Below, piece after piece: positions 1-9,809 of a stretch of 64,000 nt of DNA (its first letter is position 1; each line of letters begins with the position of its first letter). The DNA lies in the NCBI RefSeq assembly GCF_001183605.1, contig NZ_LFXJ01000002.1, forward strand, positions 126,501-190,500, in the 5' to 3' direction. The DNA comes from Lysinibacillus xylanilyticus. Its GTDB lineage: Bacteria; Bacillota; Bacilli; Bacillales_A; Planococcaceae. The position numbers and the translations under genes are program-made. Below the pieces are notes generated by a model. The model saw only the letters and a list, made by a program, of their open reading frames with translations, ran no database searches and had not been told where the DNA came from.

Positions 1-499
1 AGAAGGCATTGATAGCACGTATTGCATCATGCTTCGATATATCTAAATTATTTGTAAAGCGTGTAAATGTCGTTGTTAATGACTGGAATGAGGCGATATA
101 CCACTTCGATTGTAGACCAATTCGAACATGGGTTTCAGCAATGGCCTTCCGTTCATCAATATAAGAGTTATTAATATGACTTTCGAAAATATCACTCAAA
201 TGCTTATGTAAAGTAACTTTTAAACGATCGATTTGTGACGTTCTATTTATAATGTCTAACAAATCTTGGCTCAAACTAATAGCTGCATAAAATTGATCCA
301 CCATTTCAGGAACTAAATCCTTAGCTAAAGGCTGTAGTTGTTTAATGATGGCTAAATCCTCAATTGTTAAATCTAAAAGCTGCAACTGTTTTTGAAGTCT
401 TGGATGGTTTGATACATCCAATTGTACATCGTTCTTATAATTTTCAGGTGCTAATGTAATTGAGTAGCTAGAATCGTTCTTTTTTGTAAACCAACTCAT
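1..499 (-). CDS. hemAT: Globin-coupled aerotaxis transducer, HemAT-like (3' part outside window)
   Basis: The visible 166 N-terminal residues read as a sensor globin. They include a Tyr near residue 71, in the distal haem-pocket position of HemAT, and the stretch HVRIGLQSKWY with a His near 124 where the proximal haem ligand lies in HemAT. Family knowledge: HemAT binds O2 through haem and signals to CheA through a C-terminal methyl-accepting domain, which would lie outside the window. The ATG at 499 has GGAG nine bases upstream; an in-frame ATG at 514 has no ribosome site. If the signalling domain is missing it could instead be a stand-alone globin sensor. Confidence 0.8.
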   Translation of the reverse strand, partial: MSWFTKKNDSSYSITLAPENYKNDVQLDVSNHPRLQKQLQLLDLTIEDLAIIKQLQPLAKDLVPEMVDQFYAAISLSQDLLDIINRTSQIDRLKVTLHKHLSDIFESHINNSYIDERKAIAETHVRIGLQSKWYIASFQSLTTTFTRFTNNLDISKHDAIRAINAF

Positions 500-719
500 T
501 GTTGTTTGCTCCATTCTTTATAAATGCATAGTAAGTATATAAAAAATCGAATTGCTTAGTTTGTTAATTTTTCGAAATATATGGTATTTAGTCTATTCTA
601 CTATCTTTTGTAGTAAATTTGGTTAAAATTTTAGTTTATTTCTTAATTTTTTTATAGGCATTATAGAGGATTGTCGATTAAAAGTCATGAAATAGACTAT
701 TAAAAAGGTAATAGGTAAA

Positions 720-748
720 TTGAATTTGAAATAGGAAACCTGTAAAAT
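720..748 (+). promoter_or_regulatory. Putative sigma-A promoter for the small membrane protein gene
   Basis: TTGAAT (720-725) and TAAAAT (743-748) are separated by 17 bases, about 50 bases before the gene at 798. The remaining AT-rich sequence between 500 and 720 shows no gene. Confidence 0.5.
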
Positions 749-797
749 ACGAACTGTTTAGATTGAACGTAACAATAGTTTTGAGGAGGTATTTATT

Positions 798-1007
798 ATG
801 GAGAAGAAGCGTTTCAAATTTGTCATTCCGGTTATGGTAATTGTAGCAATTGGATCGGTTTACATGTTACGAAACTACTATGCTGAAGTACCCAACTTAG
901 ATCAACTATTAATTACTATTAGTGCAACTTTAGTATCTGGGGTACTAGCATACTTTTTATTTCCACAGCAAGGCGAAGATAAGATTGATGATCGTGGTCC
1001 TTACTGA
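798..1007 (+). CDS. Small two-segment membrane protein, unknown function
   Basis: A 69-residue protein preceded by a strong GAGGAGGT ribosome site. Residues 8-24 and about 36-55 are hydrophobic and could form two membrane segments. The N-terminus is basic (MEKKRFK) and the C-terminus is short, acidic and polar. It has its own candidate promoter and is followed by a strong hairpin terminator, so it looks monocistronic. I do not recognise a family; it is called a gene because of the ribosome site, the hydrophobic pattern and the clean terminator. Confidence 0.7.
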   Translation: MEKKRFKFVIPVMVIVAIGSVYMLRNYYAEVPNLDQLLITISATLVSGVLAYFLFPQQGEDKIDDRGPY

Positions 1008-1013
1008 CAGTAA

Positions 1014-1047
1014 AAAGGCACCTTAGAAAAACTCTAAGGTGCCTTTA
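1014..1047. terminator. Bidirectional intrinsic terminator
   Basis: Perfect 14-bp stem, 1014-1027 with 1033-1046, loop AAAAC. It lies between the convergent 798 gene and corA. The better U-tract is read on the minus strand, so it probably also ends the corA transcript. Confidence 0.85.
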
Positions 1048-1129
1048 GCATTCCGCTCCGAGTGGACGCTTTTCTCGTCATCTGTGAAGATGGTCCTAAA
1101 GGAATTATTATAGCAATAAACTTTCGCTT

Positions 1130-2089
1130 TTAAGGTTTAAATAAACTGAACCAGCCTTTAAGCTTAAAGACTGCCAACATAAATAAAGCGATAAAAATCA
1201 TAATTCCGAGTACGATAAAGTAGCTAAATTTTCCATGTAGCTCTGGCATATATTCAAAATTCATTCCATAAACACCGGCAATAAATGTTAGAGGAATAAA
1301 GATTGTTGAAACAATTGTTAAGGTCATCATGATGCCATTCATGCGACTAGAGCTCATCGCCATATAGCTATCACGCATATCAGCAGTGAGCTCACGGTTT
1401 GATTCGATCATTTCTGTGAGTTTAAGCAGATGATCGTAAATATCTCCGAAGTAAGCTCGTTCTGATTTCTTAAGTGAGAATCGGTAAGAGTTAAGGATAC
1501 GATATAATAGATCACGCATCGGTAAAATGGTGCGTCGTAGATCAAGCAAATCACTACGGAATTCGAACACGATTTTCATAGCATTAAGGTTGCTTTGATA
1601 GGTAAGTTCATCTTCTAGTGCATTTAAATGATCCTCAATCTTATAGACAAGTGGGAAATAGCTATCAACGATTTTATCGATTACCTGGTATGTTAAATAT
1701 ATTGTGCCACGTTCCCAATTCTTTGGCTGCTTTTCTAACATCATTTGTACTCGATCTATTTCTGGTGCTACGTTTTTATGAAATGTAACAATAAATTTAT
1801 TAGAAACAAAAATGTTTACTTCCTCAGCTGTTAGTTCTTCGTTAACTCTTTGGATAACAAAGAAATGGAAATCATCATAAAAATCGAGCTTTGGCCGCTG
1901 TAAACGCATTAAACAATCTTCTATAGCGAGTGGATGGAAATGAAAAAATGTATCTAAAAGTAGTTCTTCTTCATCGGTCGGACAATTAAAATCGACCCAG
2001 TACCATTCAAATTCGTTTTTGTGTATATCTTCAAGCGGAAAATCTTTTATAAGCTTTTGGTCTTTTGTAATTCCAATTGTACGTATCAC
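1130..2089 (-). CDS. corA: CorA-family Mg2+/divalent cation transporter
   Basis: About 319 residues with the CorA architecture: a long soluble, mostly helical N-terminal part, then two C-terminal membrane segments. The signature YGMN sits in GVYGMNFEYMPEL near residue 275, at the end of the first membrane helix, followed by a short periplasmic loop and a basic C-terminus. Family knowledge: homopentameric channel for Mg2+, sometimes Co2+ or Ni2+. The start chosen is GTG at 2089, six bases after GAGGTG. The GTG at 2098 would add three residues, but its only upstream GAG abuts the codon. It is convergent with the small gene at 798. Confidence 0.88.
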   Translation of the reverse strand: MIRTIGITKDQKLIKDFPLEDIHKNEFEWYWVDFNCPTDEEELLLDTFFHFHPLAIEDCLMRLQRPKLDFYDDFHFFVIQRVNEELTAEEVNIFVSNKFIVTFHKNVAPEIDRVQMMLEKQPKNWERGTIYLTYQVIDKIVDSYFPLVYKIEDHLNALEDELTYQSNLNAMKIVFEFRSDLLDLRRTILPMRDLLYRILNSYRFSLKKSERAYFGDIYDHLLKLTEMIESNRELTADMRDSYMAMSSSRMNGIMMTLTIVSTIFIPLTFIAGVYGMNFEYMPELHGKFSYFIVLGIMIFIALFMLAVFKLKGWFSLFKP

Positions 2090-2138
2090 AGCATTCACCT
2101 CAATTCTGTTAATTCTATCCTAACAGATGTTTATATCT

Positions 2139-2825
2139 TCACAAAAAACTTTCTTTATAACATATCCAACCACCAAATAAAGTAGTCGCAAAGAATCTAG
2201 ATGGTTTTGTAAAGCCTGCCTGCTGTAGTAGTGATAAAATGTCCTCTTCAGGCATAAATGAAAGAGAACGGATGGATTTCTCCATCTCCGCTACGTCTGA
2301 TGGTGTTAGCTTTGTATGCTGTAGCCAATAAGCACGCCATAAATTAAATTGTAGCTCAGTTTCTAAGGAACCGGGTCGCCCGTATTTTGAGACGAGGACA
2401 AATGGGGCACCAGGCTTTAAATTATTCGCTATTTCTTTTAATGTTGCAAGCTTCTCTTGATCATCTTGTATAAAGTGAAGCACTAATACACAGCTTGCTG
2501 CATCAAACTTCGCTGTAGGTAGCTTAGTATCCAGTATAGTTCCTTGATATAAAGAAATATTATTAGGTAGGGATTTTAAACGTTCACCGGCTATTTGTAG
2601 CATCGCTTCTGACGGATCTATGCCAACAAATGACCAATGAGGTCTTTCCTCAGCGAGCTGTAATATTTCATTGCCGCTCCCGGAACCAACTACTAAAAAT
2701 TCAGCTTTTTCATGTAACTCAGATTGGTAAAAGGTTTGTGTTAAACGTAGCATTGCATCATAGCTAGGTAGCGTGCGACGAATACCTTTTTCGTATTCGT
2801 TTGCAAGTTTGTTATTAAATTCCAT
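2139..2825 (-). CDS. Class I SAM-dependent methyltransferase
   Basis: A 228-residue Rossmann-fold methyltransferase. SAM-binding motif I is VVGSGSGNE (about 45-53), followed by an acidic strand end in FVGIDPSEAML and by SCVLVLHFI, which fits motif IV. The substrate cannot be read from the sequence. The ribosome site is weak (AAAGGC about 12 bases before the ATG). A stop codon lies in frame just upstream, so this is the only reasonable ATG. It lies 40 bases upstream of corA on the same strand and may be co-transcribed with it. Confidence 0.75.
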   Translation of the reverse strand: MEFNNKLANEYEKGIRRTLPSYDAMLRLTQTFYQSELHEKAEFLVVGSGSGNEILQLAEERPHWSFVGIDPSEAMLQIAGERLKSLPNNISLYQGTILDTKLPTAKFDAASCVLVLHFIQDDQEKLATLKEIANNLKPGAPFVLVSKYGRPGSLETELQFNLWRAYWLQHTKLTPSDVAEMEKSIRSLSFMPEEDILSLLQQAGFTKPSRFFATTLFGGWICYKESFL

Positions 2826-2945
2826 CGAGTATCACATGCCTTTCAAAAAAATTTTAAAATGCAACTTATATTTGAAACTATTTAAGGGATAGGTCCGTAA
2901 ATAGTAGTACATAAAATAAAAAATTAAATGGAAGGGTTGATATAA

Positions 2946-3251
2946 ATGGAAACAAAATGGTCTAAGGTAATCATACACGCAAGTGCGTTTTTTGCGCCAT
3001 GGTTAGTACCAATTATATTTTTCTTAATTAGTTCGGATGAAGAGGTAAAGAGTATTTCTGTGCAAGCCTTATTGTTCCAAGTTGTCATGGTGGTATTACT
3101 TACAATTTCGGGTATTTTAAGCTTCCTGCTTATTGGTATACCGTTCTTGATTGTTTTTGGTATTATGTATTTTATTGCGCCGATTATCGGTATTGTGAAG
3201 GCTCTATCTGATGAGTCTTGGCGTTATCCAATTGTTGGTCGATGGGTATAA
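2946..3251 (+). CDS. DUF4870-like small membrane protein
   Basis: A 101-residue protein with three hydrophobic stretches (about 8-28, 39-60 and 64-88) separated by a short charged segment, SSDEEVKS. The overall pattern resembles DUF4870/Tic20-like proteins of Bacilli, whose function is unknown. GGAAGGG lies about nine bases before the ATG. A strong terminator follows at once, so it is probably transcribed alone. The family call is by recognition of the layout. Confidence 0.65.
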   Translation: METKWSKVIIHASAFFAPWLVPIIFFLISSDEEVKSISVQALLFQVVMVVLLTISGILSFLLIGIPFLIVFGIMYFIAPIIGIVKALSDESWRYPIVGRWV

Positions 3252-3260
3252 TTTTTATAG

Positions 3261-3298
3261 ACGCAAGTATATGCTAATTGCATATGCTTGCGTTTTTT
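3261..3298 (+). terminator. Intrinsic terminator
   Basis: ACGCAAGTATATGC (3261-3274) pairs with GCATATGCTTGCGT (3280-3293) with one G-T wobble, followed by a run of T. Confidence 0.9.
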
Positions 3299-3364
3299 CT
3301 ATTGCTGAAAAGGGTATCTTATAGCTAAGGGCTGCACACTTTAATTTTTCTGTGTGCGAATTAA

Positions 3365-3394
3365 TTGCAATTATTTTCAAGCGTTTTGTATAAT
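3365..3394 (+). promoter_or_regulatory. Sigma-A promoter of the ctsR operon
   Basis: TTGCAA (3365-3370), spacer 18, and a consensus TATAAT (3389-3394). The predicted start site falls inside the CtsR heptad array just downstream, as expected for repression by blocking RNA polymerase. Confidence 0.8.
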
Positions 3395-3397
3395 ATA

Positions 3398-3424
3398 CTC
3401 AAAGAAAGTCAAAGATAGTCAAAG
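3398..3424 (+). promoter_or_regulatory. CtsR operator, three tandem heptads
   Basis: CTCAAAG (3398), GTCAAAG (3408) and GTCAAAG (3418) are each spaced by three bases. The last two form a perfect CtsR box, AGTCAAAGATAGTCAAA (3407-3423), matching the known consensus RGTCAAANANRGTCAAA. The third heptad overlaps and extends the array upstream. This predicts autoregulation of ctsR-mcsA-mcsB-clpC. Confidence 0.92.
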
Positions 3425-3454
3425 TCAGTGAAGTAAGCGAGGTGTATTCCTAAA

Positions 3455-3925
3455 ATGCGTAATATATCAGACATCATAGAAGGCTACTTAAAGCAAGTAC
3501 TTGAATTAGGTGGAGAAGGGCATATTGAAATAAAACGTAGTGAAATCGCAGATAAATTTCAATGCGTGCCCTCACAAATAAATTATGTAATTAATACAAG
3601 ATTTACTGCCGAACGAGGTTACCTTGTTGAAAGCAAACGTGGTGGTGGTGGATACATTCGAATTTTACGTGTCCGCGCGAATTCACAAATTGATCTAATC
3701 GACGATGTCCTCAGGCAAATAGAAGGTGGGGCATCGCAAATAATGGCAGAAGATTTAGTTTATCGACTAATTGATGAGCAGGTAATTTCAAAGCGGGAAG
3801 CGAAAATAATGTTAGCGGCAGTTGATCGCTCAACTATCGATTTGCAACTCCCGTTACGGGATAACATTCGAGCAAAAATTTTAAGAGCGATGCTAACAAC
3901 GATTAAATATGAACAGCAAAAATAA
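3455..3925 (+). CDS. ctsR: CtsR, repressor of class III heat-shock genes
   Basis: 156 residues, the usual family length. The N-terminal half is a winged helix-turn-helix. The glycine-rich wing reads SKRGGGGY (60-67), with Arg62 at the position known in B. subtilis CtsR for DNA contact and thermosensing. The C-terminal half is the dimerisation and McsA/McsB-responsive domain. It is the first gene of a four-gene operon and lies directly behind three CtsR heptads, so it represses itself. AGGTG lies about a dozen bases before the ATG. Confidence 0.97.
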   Translation: MRNISDIIEGYLKQVLELGGEGHIEIKRSEIADKFQCVPSQINYVINTRFTAERGYLVESKRGGGGYIRILRVRANSQIDLIDDVLRQIEGGASQIMAEDLVYRLIDEQVISKREAKIMLAAVDRSTIDLQLPLRDNIRAKILRAMLTTIKYEQQK

Positions 3926-3939
3926 AAGAGGTGATGGAA

Positions 3940-4488
3940 ATGATATGCGAACATTGTAAGCAGCGTAATGCGACAGTTACCGTAACACAAGTTCAAAGTG
4001 GTCAAAAGGTGGAGCACCATTATTGTGACGTCTGCGCCTCGCAGTTCAATCCATTTCATGCTGAATTTAAGCAAGAGCCAATATCTATTCAACAGCTATT
4101 ATCCAATTGGTTTGGCTCCCCAACATGGCAGCAACAACAAGTGGGTGAAAAACAGCAGGCACCACCACAACCGCAAACATGTCCACAATGTGGATTTACG
4201 TATAAACAATTTTTAAAAGAAGGTAAATTTGGATGCCCTAGCTGCTACGACACCTTTAGCGAGCACTTACCGAAGCTCTTTAACCGTATACAGGCTGGTC
4301 CTCAACATATAGGGAAAATGCCTGGTGCTCGAAATAATGTTTATGTCATTAAAAAGCAAATCGAAGACATTCGTAAACGTATGAAGGCTGCTGTAGATGA
4401 AGAACAATTTGAAGAGGCAGCAAAGCTTCGTGATGAAGCGAAGGAACTTGAGAAGCAGCTACAATTTGAAGGTGGTGATGTGTCGTGA
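3940..4488 (+). CDS. mcsA: McsA, zinc-finger activator of the McsB arginine kinase
   Basis: 182 residues. Four CxxC pairs (CEHC, CDVC, CPQC, CPSC) in the first two thirds form two zinc-binding units. The C-terminus holds a UVR motif (about 138-172). Known role: McsA binds and activates McsB and helps release CtsR from DNA under stress. The start is the ATG at 3940, six bases after AGAGGTG, giving the family N-terminus MICEHC; the GTG at 3931 lies within that ribosome site. The stop overlaps the mcsB start. Confidence 0.95.
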   Translation: MICEHCKQRNATVTVTQVQSGQKVEHHYCDVCASQFNPFHAEFKQEPISIQQLLSNWFGSPTWQQQQVGEKQQAPPQPQTCPQCGFTYKQFLKEGKFGCPSCYDTFSEHLPKLFNRIQAGPQHIGKMPGARNNVYVIKKQIEDIRKRMKAAVDEEQFEEAAKLRDEAKELEKQLQFEGGDVS

Positions 4489-5594
4489 TGATTGAGTCGT
4501 TTTTAGAACGTGCTACACCAATATGGATGAGTGTAGAGGACGATTATTCAGATATTGTCATAAGTACACGCATCCGCCTTGCTCGAAATTTAGATGGTTA
4601 TCGTTTTCCGTTAGCCTTTACAGAGGATGAAGCATTACAGGTGGAACAGGCAGTTACACATGCAATCAAGGATAGTACAGAACTTCGAGAAAATTATTCA
4701 TATTTTGCTATTAAGGACTTAACGTCTTTACAGCGTCAAATACTTGTGGAAAAGCACCTGATTAGTCCTCAGCTTGCAAAAAAAGAGCGAGTTGGCTCCA
4801 TGCTCTTATCTGATGACGAATCAACTAGCATTATGGTGAACGAAGAAGACCATTTACGCATTCAATGTATGACAGCGAGTTTTCAACTTCAAAAGGCATA
4901 CGAGCAGGCCAATAAAATTGATCGTACCTTAGAGAAAGCTTTGCCTTACGCATTTCGAGATACATTTGGTTATTTAACAAGTTGTCCAACAAATATTGGT
5001 ACTGGTTTACGAGCATCCGTCATGATGCACCTGCCAGCCCTTACACTTACGGGTCAGATGAATCAAATCATTAATGCAATGACACGATTAGGCATGACGG
5101 TAAGAGGAATATATGGGGAGGGTAGCGAAAATATAGGGAATGTTTACCAAGTGTCAAATCAGATTACACTAGGGAAAACAGAGGATGATATTTTAGCGGA
5201 TATCCAAAGTGTCGCTGAAAAAATAATTCAAAAAGAACGGCATGCAAGAGGTAAGTTAATGGAAAAAGCAGAGCTTGCCTTAGAAGACCGTGTATACCGT
5301 GCTTTAGGGACATTAACACATGCTCGAATTTTAACGAGTGATGAAGCTGCTACCTGTCTATCTAATGTTCGTTTAGGAGTAGATTTACAGTTAATTGAAG
5401 GTATTAAAGCGACTAAATTAAACGAATGTGTAGTAAGTATGCAACCTGGATTTTTACAGAATTACGCAGGTGACGTTTTGCCACCTACGGAGCGAGATCG
5501 CGTACGAGCTGAAATGCTTCGTGAGGCACTATCTCGAGAAAATATGAGTAAGCCTATTATTCGGGGAAAAGGAGAGGATTCATTTGATGTTTAA
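4488..5594 (+). CDS. mcsB: McsB, protein arginine kinase
   Basis: 368 residues related to phosphagen kinases. Visible landmarks are [10 protein letters not shown] near the N-terminus, NEEDHLRIQ and [20 protein letters not shown] in the catalytic domain, and RDRVRA near the C-terminus, matching the RDxxRA phosphoarginine pocket of McsB. Known role: phosphorylates arginines on CtsR and on misfolded proteins, which are then handed to ClpC-ClpP. The ATG at 4488 overlaps the mcsA stop (TGATG), indicating translational coupling. The stop overlaps clpC. Confidence 0.96.
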   Translation: MIESFLERATPIWMSVEDDYSDIVISTRIRLARNLDGYRFPLAFTEDEALQVEQAVTHAIKDSTELRENYSYFAIKDLTSLQRQILVEKHLISPQLAKKERVGSMLLSDDESTSIMVNEEDHLRIQCMTASFQLQKAYEQANKIDRTLEKALPYAFRDTFGYLTSCPTNIGTGLRASVMMHLPALTLTGQMNQIINAMTRLGMTVRGIYGEGSENIGNVYQVSNQITLGKTEDDILADIQSVAEKIIQKERHARGKLMEKAELALEDRVYRALGTLTHARILTSDEAATCLSNVRLGVDLQLIEGIKATKLNECVVSMQPGFLQNYAGDVLPPTERDRVRAEMLREALSRENMSKPIIRGKGEDSFDV

Positions 5595-8028
5595 TCGTTT
5601 TACACAACGCGCGCAAAAAGTATTACAGCTTGCACAAGAGGAAGCAATTCGTTGGAAACACGAATCAATTGGAACAGAGCATATTCTATTAGGGCTTATC
5701 CGTGAAGGTGGCGGTATTGCTGCAAAAGCATTAGAAGCCATTGATATTAGTCCTCAAATGATTGAATCAGGTATTGAGGAGCTTGTAGGGAAAGGTAAAG
5801 AGGATGTTGGCCCAATTGTCCACTACACACCTCGAGCTAAAAAGGTAATTGAACTATCAGTCGATGAATCACGTAAATTAGGTCATTCCTATATCGGCAC
5901 AGAGCATTTACTATTAGCGCTTATTCGTGAAGGTGAAGGTATAGCAGCCCGTGTATTAAATAATGCTGGTGTCGGATTGAATAAGGCTCGTCAGCAAGTG
6001 CTATTGTTATTAGGCAATAACGATAATGCTCAATCTGGTCAACAAGCTGCACAGGCTGCCAATACACCAACACTAGATAGCCTTGCGCGTGATTTAACGC
6101 AAATTGCTCGTGAAGGCACTTTAGATCCAGTTATTGGTCGAAGCAAAGAAATTACACGTGTTATTGAAGTTCTGTCACGTCGTACAAAAAATAACCCTGT
6201 ATTAATCGGGGAACCTGGTGTTGGTAAAACAGCCATTGCTGAAGGCTTAGCACAGCAAATTATTAATAATGAAGTGCCAGAAATTCTTCGTGATAAACGT
6301 GTTATGACACTTGATATGGGGACAGTTGTTGCTGGAACAAAATATCGTGGTGAATTTGAGGACCGCTTGAAAAAAGTAATGGATGAAATTCGCCAAGCGG
6401 GTAATGTTATTTTATTCATCGATGAATTGCATACATTGATCGGTGCAGGTGGTGCAGAAGGTGCCATTGATGCATCAAATATTTTAAAACCATCTTTAGC
6501 ACGTGGCGAGCTTCAATGTATTGGTGCAACGACATTAGATGAGTATCGCAAATATATTGAGAAGGATGCGGCATTGGAGCGTCGTTTCCAACCAATTCAA
6601 GTTGATGAGCCAACTGTAGAAGAAGCGATTCAAATTATTCAAGGCTTACGTGATCGTTATGAAGCACATCACCGTGTGAAAATCACAGACGAAGCAATTG
6701 AAGCGGCTGCAAAAATGAGTGACCGATATATTTCTGATCGTTTCTTACCAGATAAGGCGATTGACTTAATCGATGAAGCGGGTTCTAAAGTACGTTTACG
6801 TTCATTTGCAGTGCCACCAAACTTAAAGGCACTAGAAGATAAGCTTGAAAATGTGCGCTCTGAAAAGAATGCAGCTGTCTCAGGTCAAGAGTTTGAGAAG
6901 GCAGCGTCATTAAGAGATACGGAGCAAAAGCTAAAAGATGAAATTGAAACTACGAGAAAAAATTGGAAGGAAGAACAGGGTAAAGCCGAGTCAAAAGTTA
7001 CAGTGGATGATGTAGCAGCGGTAGTATCTATGTGGACTGGAATTCCAGTATCAAAAATTGCTTCAGAAGAATCTTCTAAGTTATTACAGCTTGAAGAAGA
7101 GTTACACAAACGAGTTGTAGGTCAAGGAGAAGCAGTAGAGGCAATTTCTCGTGCAATTCGTCGTGCAAGAGCTGGTTTGAAAGATCCGAAACGACCAATT
7201 GGCTCATTTATTTTCTTAGGCCCTACTGGGGTTGGTAAAACAGAGCTTGCTAGAGCACTAGCTGAGGTTATGTTTGGCGATGAGGACGCAATGATTCGCG
7301 TTGATATGTCTGAGTACATGGAAAAACATTCGACTTCACGTTTAGTTGGTTCACCTCCAGGCTATGTAGGTTTTGATGATGGCGGTCAACTAACAGAAAA
7401 GGTTCGTCGTAAACCGTATTCAGTAGTATTACTAGATGAAATTGAGAAGGCTCATCCAGATGTTTTCAATATTTTACTTCAAGTACTTGAAGATGGCCGT
7501 TTAACAGATTCTAAAGGTCGAGTGGTAGATTTCCGCAACACAGTTGTTATTATGACATCAAACGTTGGTGCAGATGCTTTAAAATATCAGAAAAACCTTG
7601 GCTTCAATGTAGGTGGTACTGATACGAAGTATAAAGATATGAAGGGTACAATGCTCGAGGAATTGAAAAAAGCATTCCGCCCAGAGTTCTTAAACCGTAT
7701 CGACGAAATGATCGTCTTCCACTCACTAGAAAAAGAACATTTAAAAGAAATCGTAGCGATGATGGCGAATGCTTTAACAAAACGTCTGAAAGAGCAAGAC
7801 ATCTCGTTAGAGTTAACGGATTCGGCTCTCGAGAAAATTGCAGAGGAAGGCTACGACCCTCAATATGGTGCTCGTCCACTGCGTCGTTCATTGCAAAAAC
7901 AAGTAGAAGACCGTTTATCGGAAGAACTGCTGAAAGGCAATGTAGAGAAGGGCAATCAAGTTATCATTGATTACGTAAATGATGAGTTTGTTGTGAAGAA
8001 AAAAGAAGAAGTTTCTACTTCTAAATAA
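5587..8028 (+). CDS. clpC: ClpC, AAA+ unfoldase of the ClpCP protease
   Basis: 813 residues. Order: N-domain with two Clp repeats (about 1-145); first AAA+ module with Walker A GEPGVGKT near 208 and Walker B ILFIDE; a UVR-containing middle domain (about 415-455) that binds McsA-family adaptors; second AAA+ module with Walker A GPTGVGKT near 545 and Walker B VVLLDE. Known role: unfolds substrates, including phosphoarginine-tagged proteins, for ClpP. The ATG at 5587 lies nine bases after GGAGAGG; a TTG immediately before it is also possible. The start overlaps the mcsB end by eight bases. Confidence 0.97.
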   Translation: MFNRFTQRAQKVLQLAQEEAIRWKHESIGTEHILLGLIREGGGIAAKALEAIDISPQMIESGIEELVGKGKEDVGPIVHYTPRAKKVIELSVDESRKLGHSYIGTEHLLLALIREGEGIAARVLNNAGVGLNKARQQVLLLLGNNDNAQSGQQAAQAANTPTLDSLARDLTQIAREGTLDPVIGRSKEITRVIEVLSRRTKNNPVLIGEPGVGKTAIAEGLAQQIINNEVPEILRDKRVMTLDMGTVVAGTKYRGEFEDRLKKVMDEIRQAGNVILFIDELHTLIGAGGAEGAIDASNILKPSLARGELQCIGATTLDEYRKYIEKDAALERRFQPIQVDEPTVEEAIQIIQGLRDRYEAHHRVKITDEAIEAAAKMSDRYISDRFLPDKAIDLIDEAGSKVRLRSFAVPPNLKALEDKLENVRSEKNAAVSGQEFEKAASLRDTEQKLKDEIETTRKNWKEEQGKAESKVTVDDVAAVVSMWTGIPVSKIASEESSKLLQLEEELHKRVVGQGEAVEAISRAIRRARAGLKDPKRPIGSFIFLGPTGVGKTELARALAEVMFGDEDAMIRVDMSEYMEKHSTSRLVGSPPGYVGFDDGGQLTEKVRRKPYSVVLLDEIEKAHPDVFNILLQVLEDGRLTDSKGRVVDFRNTVVIMTSNVGADALKYQKNLGFNVGGTDTKYKDMKGTMLEELKKAFRPEFLNRIDEMIVFHSLEKEHLKEIVAMMANALTKRLKEQDISLELTDSALEKIAEEGYDPQYGARPLRRSLQKQVEDRLSEELLKGNVEKGNQVIIDYVNDEFVVKKKEEVSTSK

Positions 8029-8110
8029 TCTTCTCCAGTGGGGGCCTCTTCATCCCCCACGAATTATTAGTCTTCAGATGAATTTCTGCCCGTTAAATGT
8101 TTATTTGAAA

Positions 8111-8148
8111 AGGACAGCAAGGCTTTAAGTGCCAAGCTGTCTTTTTTT
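8111..8148 (+). terminator. Intrinsic terminator of the ctsR-clpC operon
   Basis: GACAGC (8113-8118) pairs with GCTGTC (8136-8141), with an inner GGC/GCC pair, followed by seven T. A further 7-bp GC hairpin (8038-8044 with 8054-8060) lies just after the clpC stop but has no T-run. Confidence 0.85.
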
Positions 8149-8194
8149 ATGTACAATAATAAATATAAGAACAAATATTCGAGGTGGATGCAAT

Positions 8195-9571
8195 TTGGCA
8201 AAGAAAAAAACAAAATTTGTATGCTCAAGCTGTGGCTATGAATCTGCAAAATGGATGGGAAGATGTCCAGGATGTGGAGAATGGAATAAGATGGTTGAAG
8301 AGGTGGAGGTCGTAGCGAAAGGGCCACGTGGGGCATTCCAACACTCTGCTACAGTTACCCAAAAGGCTCTCCCTATTATGCAGATTGAAACTGCTGAAGA
8401 ATCACGAGTTGCAACAGAAATGGGTGAGCTTAACCGAGTGTTAGGTGGAGGCATCGTGCCAGGTTCTCTCGTGTTGATTGGGGGAGATCCTGGGATTGGG
8501 AAGTCGACGTTGTTATTACAAGTATCTGCGTTGCTTTCGAATAAAGGGCATCGTGTGCTCTATATTTCTGGTGAGGAATCCATCCGTCAAACAAAGCTAC
8601 GTGCAGAACGTTTAGGGGTAGTATCGCAAGAGCTTTATATATATTCTGAGACGAATTTAGAGTTTTTAAATCAGACCATTGAAGATGTAAAGCCAAAGTT
8701 TGTTATTGTCGATTCTATTCAAACTGTTTTTCATCCGGAGGTAACGAGTGCACCTGGTAGTGTATCACAAGTGCGTGAATGTACAGCGGAACTTATGCGA
8801 ATTGCAAAAACAAAGGGAATTGCAATTTTTTTAGTCGGACATGTAACAAAAGAAGGACAAATTGCAGGGCCACGTATTTTGGAGCATATGGTTGATACGG
8901 TATTGTATTTTGAAGGGGAACGACATCATAATCACCGTATTTTACGCAGCCAAAAAAACCGTTTTGGCTCTACGAATGAAATTGCTATCTTTGAAATGCT
9001 TCAGGGGGGCTTAAAGGAAGTGTTAAACCCTTCTGAGTTGTTTTTACAGGAGCGTTCACAGGGGGCAGCAGGGTCAACAATCGTAGCCTCAATGGAAGGT
9101 ACACGGCCAATTCTAGTTGAAATTCAGTCACTTGTTACACCAACAAGCTTTAATTATCCGAAACGAATGGCAACAGGTGTTGATCAAAACCGTGTGCAAC
9201 TACTTATGGCAGTCCTTGAAAAAAGAATGGGCCTCATGCTACAGGCTCAGGATGCATATATTAAAGTTGCTGGCGGTGTGAAGCTTGATGAGCCTGCAAT
9301 TGATTTAGCTGTGTTGACAAGCATTGTTTCGAGTTTTAAGGATCAAGCTGTCAGAGGAACGGATTGCTTTATTGGGGAAGTAGGTTTGACAGGCGAAGTG
9401 CGTCGTGTATCTCGTATTGAACAACGTGTGATTGAGGCAGCAAAGCTCGGATTTAAACGGGCCTTCATACCGGCTTCGAATATCGGTGGATGGGATTTTC
9501 CACAAGGTATTGAGATAGTTGGTGTGGAAACAATAAAGGATGCATTGAATGCTTGCTTTAGAGAGCTATAA
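8195..9571 (+). CDS. radA: RadA, DNA repair/recombination ATPase
   Basis: 458 residues, the same length as B. subtilis RadA. Order: zinc finger with Cys10, Cys13, Cys24 and Cys27; RecA-like core with Walker [11 protein letters not shown] (about 96-105); the RadA-specific KNRFG motif (about 254-258); C-terminal Lon-protease-like domain without protease function. Known role: branch migration and processing of recombination intermediates. The start is TTG at 8195, seven bases after GAGGTGG, giving the family N-terminus [10 protein letters not shown]. Confidence 0.95.
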   Translation: MAKKKTKFVCSSCGYESAKWMGRCPGCGEWNKMVEEVEVVAKGPRGAFQHSATVTQKALPIMQIETAEESRVATEMGELNRVLGGGIVPGSLVLIGGDPGIGKSTLLLQVSALLSNKGHRVLYISGEESIRQTKLRAERLGVVSQELYIYSETNLEFLNQTIEDVKPKFVIVDSIQTVFHPEVTSAPGSVSQVRECTAELMRIAKTKGIAIFLVGHVTKEGQIAGPRILEHMVDTVLYFEGERHHNHRILRSQKNRFGSTNEIAIFEMLQGGLKEVLNPSELFLQERSQGAAGSTIVASMEGTRPILVEIQSLVTPTSFNYPKRMATGVDQNRVQLLMAVLEKRMGLMLQAQDAYIKVAGGVKLDEPAIDLAVLTSIVSSFKDQAVRGTDCFIGEVGLTGEVRRVSRIEQRVIEAAKLGFKRAFIPASNIGGWDFPQGIEIVGVETIKDALNACFREL

Positions 9572-9579
9572 AAAAGCTT

Positions 9580-9613
9580 GTGCATGTTGGACAATGTTCT
9601 GACATGCACTTTT
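9580..9613 (+). terminator. Intrinsic terminator after radA
   Basis: GTGCATGT (9580-9587) pairs with ACATGCAC (9602-9609), followed by TTTT and an AT-rich tract. The 14-base loop makes it moderate in strength. Confidence 0.6.
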
Positions 9614-9615
9614 AA

Positions 9616-9653
9616 TTTATTTCAGCGGGTGTACAAACACCCGCTGAAATAAA
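9616..9653. repeat. 17-bp perfect palindromic hairpin at the left edge of repeat copy A
   Basis: Left arm 9616-9632 pairs with right arm 9637-9653 without mismatch, loop ACAA. No T-run follows on either strand, so it is not an ordinary terminator. The GGGTGT...AAAC core recurs in degenerate form at about 19795-19812 in repeat copy B. Confidence 0.8.
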
Positions 9654-9809
9654 GGAACTCAGGCTAAGACCTTCACATCCTGTGAAAACGCCTGAGTGAC
9701 CGACATCGTGTCGGCCTAAAGCCTCCGGCGGATGTCACGGAAATCGGCGAGGAGTTCTTTGTGCATGCACAAAGCCGATTCCGGACACAATTATGCCGAG
9801 GCATAATTG
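9654..9809. repeat. Intergenic multi-hairpin repeat, copy A
   Basis: Four more hairpins follow in series. H1 has outer stem ACTCAGGC/GCCTGAGT (9657-9664, 9690-9697) and inner stem TTCACA/TGTGAA around loop TCC. H2 is CCGACA/TGTCGG (9700-9714) around loop TCG. H3 has TCGGC/GCCGA (9744-9748, 9774-9778) enclosing the palindrome TTTGTGCATGCACAAA. H4 is CAATTATGC/GCATAATTG (9788-9809). A 24-base block at 9717-9740 recurs exactly in copy B (19822-19845). No coding sequence is present. Confidence 0.85.

Noticed and set aside
1047..1129. Further repeat copy between the small gene and corA
   Set aside because: Only short GC-rich words are shared; no hairpin module of the repeat family could be aligned.
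3760..4092. 110-codon minus-strand frame across ctsR-mcsA
   Set aside because: Antisense shadow of two clearly coding genes, with no ribosome site.
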